DNA from: Dasania phycosphaerae
GTDB taxonomy: Bacteria; Pseudomonadota; Gammaproteobacteria; Pseudomonadales; Dasaniaceae
DNA length: 64,000 nucleotides
Direction of reading: 5' to 3'
Assembly (NCBI RefSeq): GCF_026891035.1
Contig: NZ_JAPTGG010000003.1
Span: 248,001-312,000 of the forward strand
The notes under the pieces were generated by a model that was given only the letters and a program-made list of their open reading frames with translations, made no database searches and was not told the DNA's origin. Positions 33,594-42,093 of this stretch are shown piece by piece; position 1 is the first letter of the stretch, and each line of letters begins with the position of its first letter. A program made the position numbers and the translations under genes.

Positions 33594-35102
33594 ATGAAAA
33601 ATAATTATACAAACAACGGTGCCTTATTCGCTGCTATCGATATAGGTTCCAATAGCTTTCACATGATTATAGCTAGGTGCCACCAAGGTGAGTTACGGCC
33701 CATAGAGCGCATAGGTGAAAAGGTGCAACTAGCGGCGGGCATGGAGGCTGGGCAATTAAGCCCGGATGCCATGGCGCGTGGCTTGGCTTGTTTGCGGCGT
33801 TTAAGGCAGCGCTTGGATGCCTGGCCACAGTTATCGCTGCGGGCTGTAGCCACCAATGCGGTGCGCGCGGCTAAAAATGCGCGTGAGTTTATAGAGCCCG
33901 CAGAGGCGATTTTAGGCTGCGCCATAGAGACTATAGCCGGCAGGGAAGAAGCGAGATTAGTGTATTTGGGGGTGGCGCATAGTTTGGCTGATGATGCCGA
34001 CAAGCGCTTAGTCATAGACATAGGCGGCGGCAGTACTGAGATAATCGTGGGCGAGCGTTTTCAGCCCCAGCTTACGGAAAGCCTGCATATGGGCTGTGTT
34101 TCCTATTTGCAGTATTTCCCGCAGGGGCAAATCACCCGTGAGGGCTTTCAAGAGGCTTACAATGCCGCCTATAGAGAGGTGCTGAATGTGCGCGGCCAAT
34201 ATCTGGGGCGCTGGCAAAAGTGTATAGGCGCTTCGGGCACCTTGCTGGCCATAGAGCAGGTGCTGATAAAGTATGAGTTTTCTAAAAGTGGTATAGACCA
34301 CGAAAATCTGGTGCCGCTATTAGAGATGCTGCTCACCTTTGAGCATTTAGATGCGGTGTCCTTTCAGGGTTTAAAAGAAGATAGACGGCAAGTGTTTGCC
34401 TCGGGCTTAGCCATCACTATGGCCCTGTTCGATGCCCTGAATATAGAGCGCATGAGCTTGTCGGATGGGGCCCTGAGAGAAGGTGTATTGTACGACCAGC
34501 TGGGCCGTTTAGAGCATGTTGATGTGAGGGAACACAGTGTGCAGGCACTGGAGCGGCGTTACGATGTAGACACCAGCCGCGCTAAGGCTATAGAGGAGTT
34601 TGCCCTTAGTATTTTTGACAAGGTCTCAGAGGGATGGGCGCTGCAAGCCCACCCCGATCGCCGCTTATTAGTGTGGGCGGCGCGGCTGCATGAGATTGGT
34701 TTGGCGGTATCCCATAGTCATTTTCATAAGCATGGCGAGTACCTGATACGCCATGCCGATTTGGCTGGGTTCTCTAGGGGTGAGCAAGAGGGCTTAGCTT
34801 TGTTGGTGCGTGCCCACAGACGTAAATTCCCTGCCAATATATACGCCAAACTGGACTGGCCTGCTGACAGTAAGCGGCGGCTGCGCTGCGTGGCGGTGAT
34901 TTTGCGCTTAACCATACTGCTCAAACACTTGGACCCGGTAGAGGTATTGCCGCAGTTTGAGGTGACGCCGGTGGGAGGTGATGGCCTATTACTGGCTTTC
35001 CCCGAAGGCTGGCTGGCCGACAAGCCGCTTACTGCCGCTGAACTGGCGCAGGAAAGCGACAGCTTAGCGGCTATAGGCTTTGGCCTAAGAGTGCTGGGCT
35101 AG
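33594..35102 (+). CDS. ppx: Exopolyphosphatase
   Basis: Ppx degrades polyphosphate and, in the Ppx/GppA family, can act on pppGpp. The 502-residue product has the actin-like phosphate motifs FAAIDIGSNSFHMIIAR and LVIDIGGGSTEIIVG, and a helical HD-like C-terminal domain (WAARLHEIGLAVSHSHFHKH). I chose the ATG at 33594; a GTG at 33546 would add 16 residues. It is divergent from trxA. ppk is not in the window. The stop lies inside a small palindrome shared with the convergent kinase gene. Confidence 0.93.
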   Translation: MKNNYTNNGALFAAIDIGSNSFHMIIARCHQGELRPIERIGEKVQLAAGMEAGQLSPDAMARGLACLRRLRQRLDAWPQLSLRAVATNAVRAAKNAREFIEPAEAILGCAIETIAGREEARLVYLGVAHSLADDADKRLVIDIGGGSTEIIVGERFQPQLTESLHMGCVSYLQYFPQGQITREGFQEAYNAAYREVLNVRGQYLGRWQKCIGASGTLLAIEQVLIKYEFSKSGIDHENLVPLLEMLLTFEHLDAVSFQGLKEDRRQVFASGLAITMALFDALNIERMSLSDGALREGVLYDQLGRLEHVDVREHSVQALERRYDVDTSRAKAIEEFALSIFDKVSEGWALQAHPDRRLLVWAARLHEIGLAVSHSHFHKHGEYLIRHADLAGFSRGEQEGLALLVRAHRRKFPANIYAKLDWPADSKRRLRCVAVILRLTILLKHLDPVEVLPQFEVTPVGGDGLLLAFPEGWLADKPLTAAELAQESDSLAAIGFGLRVLG

Positions 35103-35111
35103 CCTTGTCAG

Positions 35112-37508
35112 CTAGCCAGACGAGAGTAGCTTGGCGCGTTTAAAGGCGCGCGCCAAATCGGCTAGGTTAACGGGCTTGGCTAGATAATCATCCATACCCG
35201 CCTGGCTGACCTCGCGGCGATGCTCCTGCAGTGCGTGGGCGGTTAGCGCCACTATGCGGCAGGGCTCTAGATGATGGGTTGCTTCAAATTTGCGTATGCG
35301 GCGGGCGGCTTCAAAGCCATCCATGATAGGCATGTCGCAATCCATAAAAATGATGTCAAAAGCCTGTTCAGGCTGGCAGATCAGGTCTACCGCTTGCTTG
35401 CCGTTTTCTACAAATACGGGCTCTACCCCAAACTTACTGAGTAAGCCCTTAATGACTATGCGGTTAACGGCATTGTCTTCGGCGGCCAGTACGCGGGTGC
35501 CGGCGATGACGCTGAGCTTGCGGTCAAAACGGCTGTAGTCGTGCATGGCGGGGACTTTACCCAAGCTCTGCGCTAAACACAGTTTAAGCGTAGACGGGGT
35601 AATAGGCTTGCGTATCACTTTATATATATTGAGCTCTTTGAGTTGCTGCTCTGAAATAGCCTCATCACTGGCGGTAACAATAAAGATAGGCGTGTCCTTG
35701 AGTGCAGCTACTGCTCGTATTTGGCTGGCCAATTCTAGGCCGCTAATATCCGGCAAAATCAGGTCTAGCACAATAAAGTCATAGGGTTTGTTATTAGCTG
35801 CGGCCTTGCTAAGCATGTTAACCGCGTCGGCCCCTAAGGCTAGGGTATGGGTGTTCATGCCCCAGCTTAAGCTGTGGTGATACATGACCTCGCAGAAATA
35901 CTCGTTATCTTCCACGATTAGCAGGCGCTTAGCGGTTAGGGCGGTGCTGATAGTAATGTCGTGTGAGGGGGAGTCGGCAACATCGTCGCACAGGCTAAAC
36001 TGAGCGCTAAACCAAAACGTAGAGCCCTGATCCACTGTACTTTCTACGCCTATCTGGCCACCCATCAGCTCGGCCAGTTGTTTGCAAATGGCTAAGCCCA
36101 AACCCGTGCCACCGTATTTGCGGGTGGTGGAGTTGTCGGCCTGATTAAAGGAGTCGAACAGGTGGGGCAGCATTTCTGGGTTAATGCCTATGCCGGTATC
36201 CTTCACCGAAAAACGAATAATGGGGCGGTCTATAGGGCTGTTCTTTTCACGCTGGATTTCTAGAGCTATATGGCCCTCGCGGGTAAACTTAAAGGCATTG
36301 CCCAGTAAGTTAATCAGTATTTGTCGCAACCGCGTAGGATCACCCTTGAGCCGCAACGGCGTGGTGGGGCTAACGCTGCCGATTAAATCCAGGTTGCTTT
36401 TGCTGGCGGTAGCGCCAAACAGCTGGATGCAGTCTTCGGCTAATTCCTCAAGGTTAAAGCTGGTTTGCTCTATGGTCATTTTACCGGCTTCAATTTTGGA
36501 ATAGTCGAGTATGTCGTTAATAATCTCAATTAAGGTTTCACCCGAGCGATAAATAATATCCAGATAATGTTTTTGGGTTTCCGTTAGGTTGGTGTCTTGC
36601 AATAGCTCTACCATGCCTATGACGCCGTTCATGGGGGTGCGTATTTCGTGGCTCATAGTGGCTAAGAATTGGCTTTTTGCTTGGCTGGCAGCCGCCGCTA
36701 TATGGGCTTCGCGTTGCGATTGCAGCTTGGCGTCTTTTTCTTTTAATAAATCGTTTTCTACTCGGCGGCGCTGTTCTATATCTTGCAACAGGGTGTTGCG
36801 CATTTGATTAATGGAGTTCACCACCTTGTCTATCTCATCGGGGGTGGTGCGTAGTTTTTTATCTTTTAATACCAGTGGGTTACCTAGGTCATCGAGGTTG
36901 AGGGTGCTGGTATAGTGGGTGATTTGGTTGAGGTGGCGAATCAGGTAGCGCCGGATGGCTAATAAAATAATCGTGGTTAACACGATAATATCCAAGCTTT
37001 GCATCATGGCGGTAAAGGTCGCCTGCTGCCACAGGCGCTGGTATACCCCGGTGAGCGAAGTGGTGATCTCGATGGTGCCCAGCTGTTGGACTTCGGTGTC
37101 GCTGTCTTGGTACACCAGGGGGTGGGTGGTGACATAGGCATTTTCCGCCAAGCGCTGGTATTCTTCGGTGCTGATATTATCGCGTTGATGCTCACGGGTT
37201 TTGGCGCTGTTGTTCCAGTCGTTCCAGGTAATAGCAACCTTAATCACGTCTTCTACATCTAAAATGCCCTTTACCTGTACGGTGAGCTGCTCTTCATCAA
37301 AACTCCACAGGCTTTTGGCGATACTGGGCAGGGTGCTGATGCGGATTTGATCTATACGTTGTTCAATGTTGCTAAGATCGCTGCGGTAGTTGAGGTAGAT
37401 CTGAAAGCTAATGCCTATGGCCGCTACTATAAGGCCGCAGCCTAAAGTAATAAGTAGTAGCTTGGTGGCTATGGGGTTTTTTAAATTGTTAACGAGGTTT
37501 CTTAGCAT
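35112..37508 (-). CDS. Hybrid sensor histidine kinase with two receiver domains
   Basis: The 798-residue membrane protein has helices near residues 17-39 and 168-187 flanking a periplasmic sensor. A linker and coiled coil (to about 275) lead into HisKA with the phosphorylated His in FLATMSHEIRTPMNGVIG, then the ATPase domain (GTGIGLxI-type boxes: DTGIGINPEML, GGTGLGLAICKQL). Two receiver domains follow; phospho-acceptor Asp residues are in FIVLDLILPD and IIFMDCDMPIMDG. No Hpt domain or adjacent response regulator is present, so it is an orphan. The stimulus is unknown. Confidence 0.95.
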   Translation of the reverse strand: MLRNLVNNLKNPIATKLLLITLGCGLIVAAIGISFQIYLNYRSDLSNIEQRIDQIRISTLPSIAKSLWSFDEEQLTVQVKGILDVEDVIKVAITWNDWNNSAKTREHQRDNISTEEYQRLAENAYVTTHPLVYQDSDTEVQQLGTIEITTSLTGVYQRLWQQATFTAMMQSLDIIVLTTIILLAIRRYLIRHLNQITHYTSTLNLDDLGNPLVLKDKKLRTTPDEIDKVVNSINQMRNTLLQDIEQRRRVENDLLKEKDAKLQSQREAHIAAAASQAKSQFLATMSHEIRTPMNGVIGMVELLQDTNLTETQKHYLDIIYRSGETLIEIINDILDYSKIEAGKMTIEQTSFNLEELAEDCIQLFGATASKSNLDLIGSVSPTTPLRLKGDPTRLRQILINLLGNAFKFTREGHIALEIQREKNSPIDRPIIRFSVKDTGIGINPEMLPHLFDSFNQADNSTTRKYGGTGLGLAICKQLAELMGGQIGVESTVDQGSTFWFSAQFSLCDDVADSPSHDITISTALTAKRLLIVEDNEYFCEVMYHHSLSWGMNTHTLALGADAVNMLSKAAANNKPYDFIVLDLILPDISGLELASQIRAVAALKDTPIFIVTASDEAISEQQLKELNIYKVIRKPITPSTLKLCLAQSLGKVPAMHDYSRFDRKLSVIAGTRVLAAEDNAVNRIVIKGLLSKFGVEPVFVENGKQAVDLICQPEQAFDIIFMDCDMPIMDGFEAARRIRKFEATHHLEPCRIVALTAHALQEHRREVSQAGMDDYLAKPVNLADLARAFKRAKLLSSG

Positions 37509-37696
37509 TGGCGGTTCGGTATAGTTTTAGGTTTGCCTGTGATGGCGTTTATAAATCGCGGCTTAGCACTTCACCGAGTGTAGCAGGGATGATTTATTCT
37601 GGTAGTGTTAGTCATTGATTTGACATGATTATTTACTGGCTGCTGGCTGATTTTTGGCAGTTTGAGCTAATGTCAGCAACGGTATTGGCATTGCGC

Positions 37697-37705
37697 TGGT
37701 ATACT
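37697..37705 (+). promoter_or_regulatory. Possible extended -10 promoter for elbB
   Basis: TGG followed by TATACT (37700-37705) forms an extended -10 element about 120 bases upstream of elbB. There is no good -35. The 318-base gap from 37509 to 37826 holds nothing else I can support. Confidence 0.35.
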
Positions 37706-37826
37706 GGCGCTGTTTCGCGGGCTCAGCTTTGAGCAGCAATTGTTAGCGCGGCGCTGTAGTAGCGTTATAGGGTGTAGGGCCGTTAACAACAATTAAATAT
37801 GAGTAAGACAGTAAAAAGGAAACACT

Positions 37827-38480
37827 ATGAAAAAAGTAGCCGTAGTTTTAGCCGGTTGTGGCGTTTATGACGGTAGTGAAATCAATGAGGCAGTATTGAC
37901 CCTGCTTAGCCTAGAGCAAGAAGGCGCTAGCTATCAATGCTATGCCCCGGATGTAGAGCAAATGCATGTGGTTAATCATCTCACTGGCGAGGTAAGTGAG
38001 GGCGAGAGCCGTAATGTATTAGTAGAGGCGGCGCGCATAGCTCGCGGCGAGATTAAGCCTTTAAGCACAGCCAATGCGGCAGACTACGACGCATTAGTGG
38101 TACCCGGCGGTTTTGGCGCAGCAAAAAATTTATCGGACTTTGCGGTTAAAGGTGCAGCGCTAACGGTGCAGGCTGATTTACTTAAGCTGGCGCAGGCCAT
38201 GCGGGCGGCTAATAAGCCGGTAGGCTTAATCTGCATTGCGCCTACTATGTCGGCAGCGATTTTTGGTGAGGGCGTTAAATGCACCATAGGTCACGATGCC
38301 GAAGTGGCAGCCGCTATTACCAGCATGGGCGCTGAGCATGTAGATTGTGGTGTAGAGCACAGCATAGTCGACAGCAAAAACAAATTGGTCACTACCCCGG
38401 CCTATATGTTGGCGGGCTCGGTATTAGAGGCTTATAAAGGCATACATAGCTGTGTCAAAAACGTATTGGCCATGGCCTAA
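37827..38480 (+). CDS. elbB: Glyoxalase ElbB (DJ-1/PfpI superfamily)
   Basis: The 217-residue product is an ElbB/ES1 protein. The N-terminus VVLAGCGVYDGSEINEAV, the PGGFGAAKNLSDFA loop and the nucleophile-elbow cysteine in LICIAPTM are family features. ElbB has glyoxalase activity in vitro, and older names tie it to isoprenoid synthesis. AAAAGGAAACACT precedes the ATG. dbpA follows by 19 bases. Confidence 0.93.
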   Translation: MKKVAVVLAGCGVYDGSEINEAVLTLLSLEQEGASYQCYAPDVEQMHVVNHLTGEVSEGESRNVLVEAARIARGEIKPLSTANAADYDALVVPGGFGAAKNLSDFAVKGAALTVQADLLKLAQAMRAANKPVGLICIAPTMSAAIFGEGVKCTIGHDAEVAAAITSMGAEHVDCGVEHSIVDSKNKLVTTPAYMLAGSVLEAYKGIHSCVKNVLAMA

Positions 38481-38499
38481 TTAACGACTGGTGTAAACT

Positions 38500-39891
38500 T
38501 TGAAACATTCCCCCAATGCCGCGCAATTATTCACCAGCTTGAATTTGCCAGAAGCATTAACGCAAAACCTAGCCTCTATGGCTTACCACAACATGACCGA
38601 TATACAGGCGGCGGCGTTGCCGCCCGCCCTAGCAGGGCAGGATTTAATTGCGCAAGCCAAAACTGGCAGTGGTAAAACTGCAGCTTTTGCCATCCCTTTA
38701 TTATTAAAAATTAATCCGCGTGATTTCGGTGCGCAGGCCTTAATACTGTGTCCCACTCGCGAGCTCAGCACGCAGGTAGCGAATGAAATTCGCAAGCTCG
38801 CTCGTTACCAACAAAATATTAAAGTGGTGACCCTATGTGGCGGCCAATCCATAGGCCCGCAAATTGGTTCTTTAGAACATGGTGCGCATATTATTGTGGG
38901 TACGCCGGGGCGTATTAAAGATCACCTGCGTAAAAAAACCTTAGACATTTCACGGGTCAATACCGTGGTATTGGATGAGGCCGATAGAATGCTGGACATG
39001 GGCTTTATGGAAGATTTGCAAGGTATAGTCGCGCAAACTCCCAGCCAGCGTCAGACCTTATTATTTTCCGCCACCTATCCCGACGACATAGAGGCCTTAA
39101 GCCGCCAGTTTCAACAACAGCCACAACGAGTGAGTGTGGAAAGCCATCACGATGATGCAGTGATAGAGCAGCAGTTTTATCTCTGTGAAAAATCGCAGCG
39201 CTTCGAGTCCGTGTATAAATTACTCAACGCCTATGCGCCCGACTCCGCCATATTATTTTGCAACACCAAGCAATATGTGCGCGATGTGTGCAAATATTTA
39301 AATGACAGAGGCGTGAGTGCCGCAGCCCTGCATGGCGATATGGAACAGCGCGATAGAGATCAAGTGTTTGTACAATTTAAACAGCAAAGCTGTCGTTTTT
39401 TAGTAGCCACCGATGTGGCCGCTAGAGGCTTGGATGTAGATGAATTACCTATGGTGATTAATGTCGAGTTACCCCGCGACCCTGCTATTTATGTACATCG
39501 TGTAGGCCGCACTGGCCGCGCTGGTAAAGAGGGCTTCGCCCTAAGCCTATGTGTGGATAGCGAGCGCTATAAACTCGATGCTATAGCCGACTACCAACAA
39601 CGGGAAATAGAGTTCGAAGTAATAGAGCAGGTAGCAGATACACTAGCCGACCTTAGCCCCAGCGTTAGCACCCTGTGCATAGCCGGTGGCCGCAAACAAA
39701 AAGTGCGTCCCGGTGATATTTTAGGAGCGCTAACCGGTGAGGCCGGTATAGACGGTAAGGCGGTAGGTAAAATTAATGTGCTGGATTATGTGGCCTACGT
39801 GGCGGTAGAAAACAAACTAGCAGATAAAGCCTTGGGCCGTTTAATCAACGGTAAAATTAAAGGACGTAAATTTAAAGTTAGAAAATTGTAG
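38500..39891 (+). CDS. dbpA: ATP-dependent RNA helicase DbpA
   Basis: DbpA is a DEAD-box helicase that binds hairpin 92 of 23S rRNA during large-subunit assembly. All motifs are present in the 463-residue product: Q motif, AKTGSGKT, PTRELSTQ, TPGRIKDH, DEAD, SAT, ATDVAARGLD and HRVGRTGRAG. The C-terminal DbpA RNA-binding domain (from about 390) ends KGRKFKVRKL. The start is TTG at 38500; no ATG or GTG gives a family-like N-terminus. Confidence 0.94.
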   Translation: MKHSPNAAQLFTSLNLPEALTQNLASMAYHNMTDIQAAALPPALAGQDLIAQAKTGSGKTAAFAIPLLLKINPRDFGAQALILCPTRELSTQVANEIRKLARYQQNIKVVTLCGGQSIGPQIGSLEHGAHIIVGTPGRIKDHLRKKTLDISRVNTVVLDEADRMLDMGFMEDLQGIVAQTPSQRQTLLFSATYPDDIEALSRQFQQQPQRVSVESHHDDAVIEQQFYLCEKSQRFESVYKLLNAYAPDSAILFCNTKQYVRDVCKYLNDRGVSAAALHGDMEQRDRDQVFVQFKQQSCRFLVATDVAARGLDVDELPMVINVELPRDPAIYVHRVGRTGRAGKEGFALSLCVDSERYKLDAIADYQQREIEFEVIEQVADTLADLSPSVSTLCIAGGRKQKVRPGDILGALTGEAGIDGKAVGKINVLDYVAYVAVENKLADKALGRLINGKIKGRKFKVRKL

Positions 39892-39905
39892 CCGGTGTGG
39901 TGTTT

Positions 39906-39941
39906 ATTAAAGGATTAAAGATTAAAGATTAAAGGTTTAAA
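39906..39941 (+). repeat. AG-phased heptamer array, site 4
   Basis: ATTAAAG occurs once, then after a one-base insert three more times in tandem (39914-39934), followed by a degenerate GTTTAAA. In the AG phase this unit is AGATTAA, which also appears once at site 7. The array ends 12 bases before the aminotransferase ATG, so it occupies that gene's upstream region. Confidence 0.7.
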
Positions 39942-39953
39942 AGTTAACAGCTT

Positions 39954-41099
39954 ATGAGCGATTTAATAGCCGAACATTTTGATCGCAGCCCCGATAGAAA
40001 AAGCAGCGGCGCTATGAAGTGGAATCACTACGATGAAGCTTTATTGCCGCTGTGGGTGGCCGACTCCGATTTTAAATGCGCCCAGCCTATCATTGATGTG
40101 TTGCAGCAAGCGGTAGCTCAAGGTACTTATGGTTATCACTTGCCCAGTCGTTCAGCGAATGCGGCGGTAACAACGTGGTTGCAGCGCAGGCATGGCTGGG
40201 TCATAGAGGATGACTGGCTAGTGTGGTTGCCCGGGGTGGTGTCGGCTTTTAATGTGGCCTGTTGTGCTTACTCTCAGCCCGGTGACAAAGTGCTGGTGCA
40301 GTTGCCTAATTATAAGCCTCTGCGTTTATCCCCAGGCATTAACCAGCGTGAATTAGCGCCTATCGCTACGGTGAATGTGGCCGGGCGCTGGCAATTAGAT
40401 TTGGATGATTTAGAGCGGCAGGCTGCCGATCCGCGCAGCCGTTTATTACTGTTGTGTAATCCCATGAACCCCTGCGGTTCGGTATTAACCGCGGCAGAGT
40501 TGCAACGCATAGCAAGTATTTGTTTAAAGCATAATGTCATCCTGTGCTCAGACGAAATTCATTGCGACTTAATTCTTAATCCTGATGAGCAGCATATACC
40601 CGCTGGCAGTTTGCCCAATATAGGTGAGCAAAGCATCACCATTATGGCGGCCAATAAAACCTTTAATGTGGCGGGTTTAAGTTCGGCCTTTGCCATTATC
40701 CCCGATAAAAAACAGCGACTACGTTTTCAAAAAACGGCTATGGGCATAGTACCCTGGGCCAATTATATGGGGGTGTTGGCTACCGAGGCGGCGTTTACCC
40801 TGTGCGATGATTGGTATCAGGCGCAGCTGAATTATTTACGCGGCAATCGCGATTATTTAGCGCAGCAGTTTGCACAGTTAGCGGGTTTTGAATACCAGCC
40901 AGCGGCGGCGACATTTTTAGCGTGGGTGGATGCCAGTGGTTTGGGGGTGTCGGATGTGCAGGCGTATATGATGGCTAAGGGCTTGGCGCCTTCGCCGGGC
41001 AGCGATTTTGGTTGGGGGCAGTTTACTAGAATTAATTTTGCCTGCCCTAGAAAGCATCTAGAGCAGGCGATAGCGCGCTTACAAAGTAAAAGCGATTAG
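39954..41099 (+). CDS. MalY/PatB-type PLP C-S lyase (aminotransferase fold I)
   Basis: The 381-residue product belongs to the PatB/MalY group, which cleaves cystathionine and other C-S bonds to pyruvate and ammonia. The N-terminus RKSSGAMKWNHYDEALLPLWVADSDF is typical. The PLP lysine is in AANKTFNVAGLSSAF and the cofactor-binding Asp is in LCSDEIHCDL. A MalY-like regulatory role cannot be excluded. The gene overlaps htpX tail to tail by four bases. Confidence 0.92.
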   Translation: MSDLIAEHFDRSPDRKSSGAMKWNHYDEALLPLWVADSDFKCAQPIIDVLQQAVAQGTYGYHLPSRSANAAVTTWLQRRHGWVIEDDWLVWLPGVVSAFNVACCAYSQPGDKVLVQLPNYKPLRLSPGINQRELAPIATVNVAGRWQLDLDDLERQAADPRSRLLLLCNPMNPCGSVLTAAELQRIASICLKHNVILCSDEIHCDLILNPDEQHIPAGSLPNIGEQSITIMAANKTFNVAGLSSAFAIIPDKKQRLRFQKTAMGIVPWANYMGVLATEAAFTLCDDWYQAQLNYLRGNRDYLAQQFAQLAGFEYQPAAATFLAWVDASGLGVSDVQAYMMAKGLAPSPGSDFGWGQFTRINFACPRKHLEQAIARLQSKSD

Positions 41100-41986
41100 T
41101 AGGATTGCTGTTGCTGCAACGCCGCAATGCGCTGATCTAAGGGCGGGTGGCTGGCAAACAGTGCGGCAAAGTTCATTTTACCTTCACCACGTATGCCAAA
41201 GGCCACTAATTCGCCGGTCATTTCACTGGGCTGTTCGTACTCGGCTTTTAAGCTGGCCAAGGCACTAATCATGGCAGCGGGGCTAACTAAGTGCGCGCCA
41301 GCTTGGTCGGCTCTAAACTCGCGGCGGCGACTAAACCAAGCCACTACCACCGAGGCTAAAATAGCTAAAACAATTTCGGCAGCAATGGTAGCAACATAAT
41401 AACCTATGCCGTAGCCGCGTTCGTTTTTAAGTAGCACGCGGTCGACAAAGTGACCGATGATGCGAGCAAAGAACATCACAAAGGCGTTGACCACCCCTTG
41501 AATTAACGCCAGCGTAACCATATCACCATTGGCGACGTGGCCTATTTCATGGCCAATAACCGCTTCAACTTCATCGCGGCCCATGCGCTGTAATAAGCCA
41601 GTGGATACCGCTACCAGCGCGTTGTTTTTATTCCAGCCGGTGGCAAAGGCATTGGATTGTGGCGAGTGGAATATACCCACTTCCGGCATACCTATACCGG
41701 CTTTTTTGGCCAGCCTAGCTACGGTGTCGTAAATCCACTTTTCCTCTTGGGTGCGGGGTTGCTCAATAATCTGTACCCGCATAGCGCGCTTGGCCATCCA
41801 CTTGGACAGCAGCAGCGATACCATGGAACCCGCCATACCAAACACCAAGCAGAAAATTAGCAGTGAGTTGAGGTTGAGGTTGCCGTTGGCTTCTAAATAA
41901 TGCCCCACCCCTAAAAGATTAAGGGTAATAGATGCCACCACTATAACGGCTAAGTTGGTGAGTAAAAATAAAGCGATTCTTAGCAT
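41096..41986 (-). CDS. htpX: Membrane metalloprotease HtpX
   Basis: HtpX is an inner-membrane zinc protease that degrades misfolded membrane proteins with FtsH. The 296-residue product (E. coli 293) has two N-terminal helices, the zinc motif HEIGHVANGD near residue 140, two further helices, and the third ligand region ending in SHPPLDQRIAAL. Confidence 0.97.
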   Translation of the reverse strand: MLRIALFLLTNLAVIVVASITLNLLGVGHYLEANGNLNLNSLLIFCLVFGMAGSMVSLLLSKWMAKRAMRVQIIEQPRTQEEKWIYDTVARLAKKAGIGMPEVGIFHSPQSNAFATGWNKNNALVAVSTGLLQRMGRDEVEAVIGHEIGHVANGDMVTLALIQGVVNAFVMFFARIIGHFVDRVLLKNERGYGIGYYVATIAAEIVLAILASVVVAWFSRRREFRADQAGAHLVSPAAMISALASLKAEYEQPSEMTGELVAFGIRGEGKMNFAALFASHPPLDQRIAALQQQQSY

Positions 41987-42093
41987 GTTTGCTCTCGTCT
42001 AAAAGTTAAGCGCCATAAGGGCGGTTGCAGACTATATGGGTACTAGTAGATGAATTTCAATGTTTATAGTTCCTAGTTCTGGTTGTAGAGGTA

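Noticed and set aside
37625..37732. A 35-codon frame (MIIYWLLADF...) upstream of elbB.
   Set aside because: There is no ribosome binding site and it overlaps the best promoter candidate for elbB.
42068..42081. AGTTCCT followed by AGTTCTG as another heptamer site between htpX and fadE.
   Set aside because: Only two units are recognisable, too few to separate from chance.
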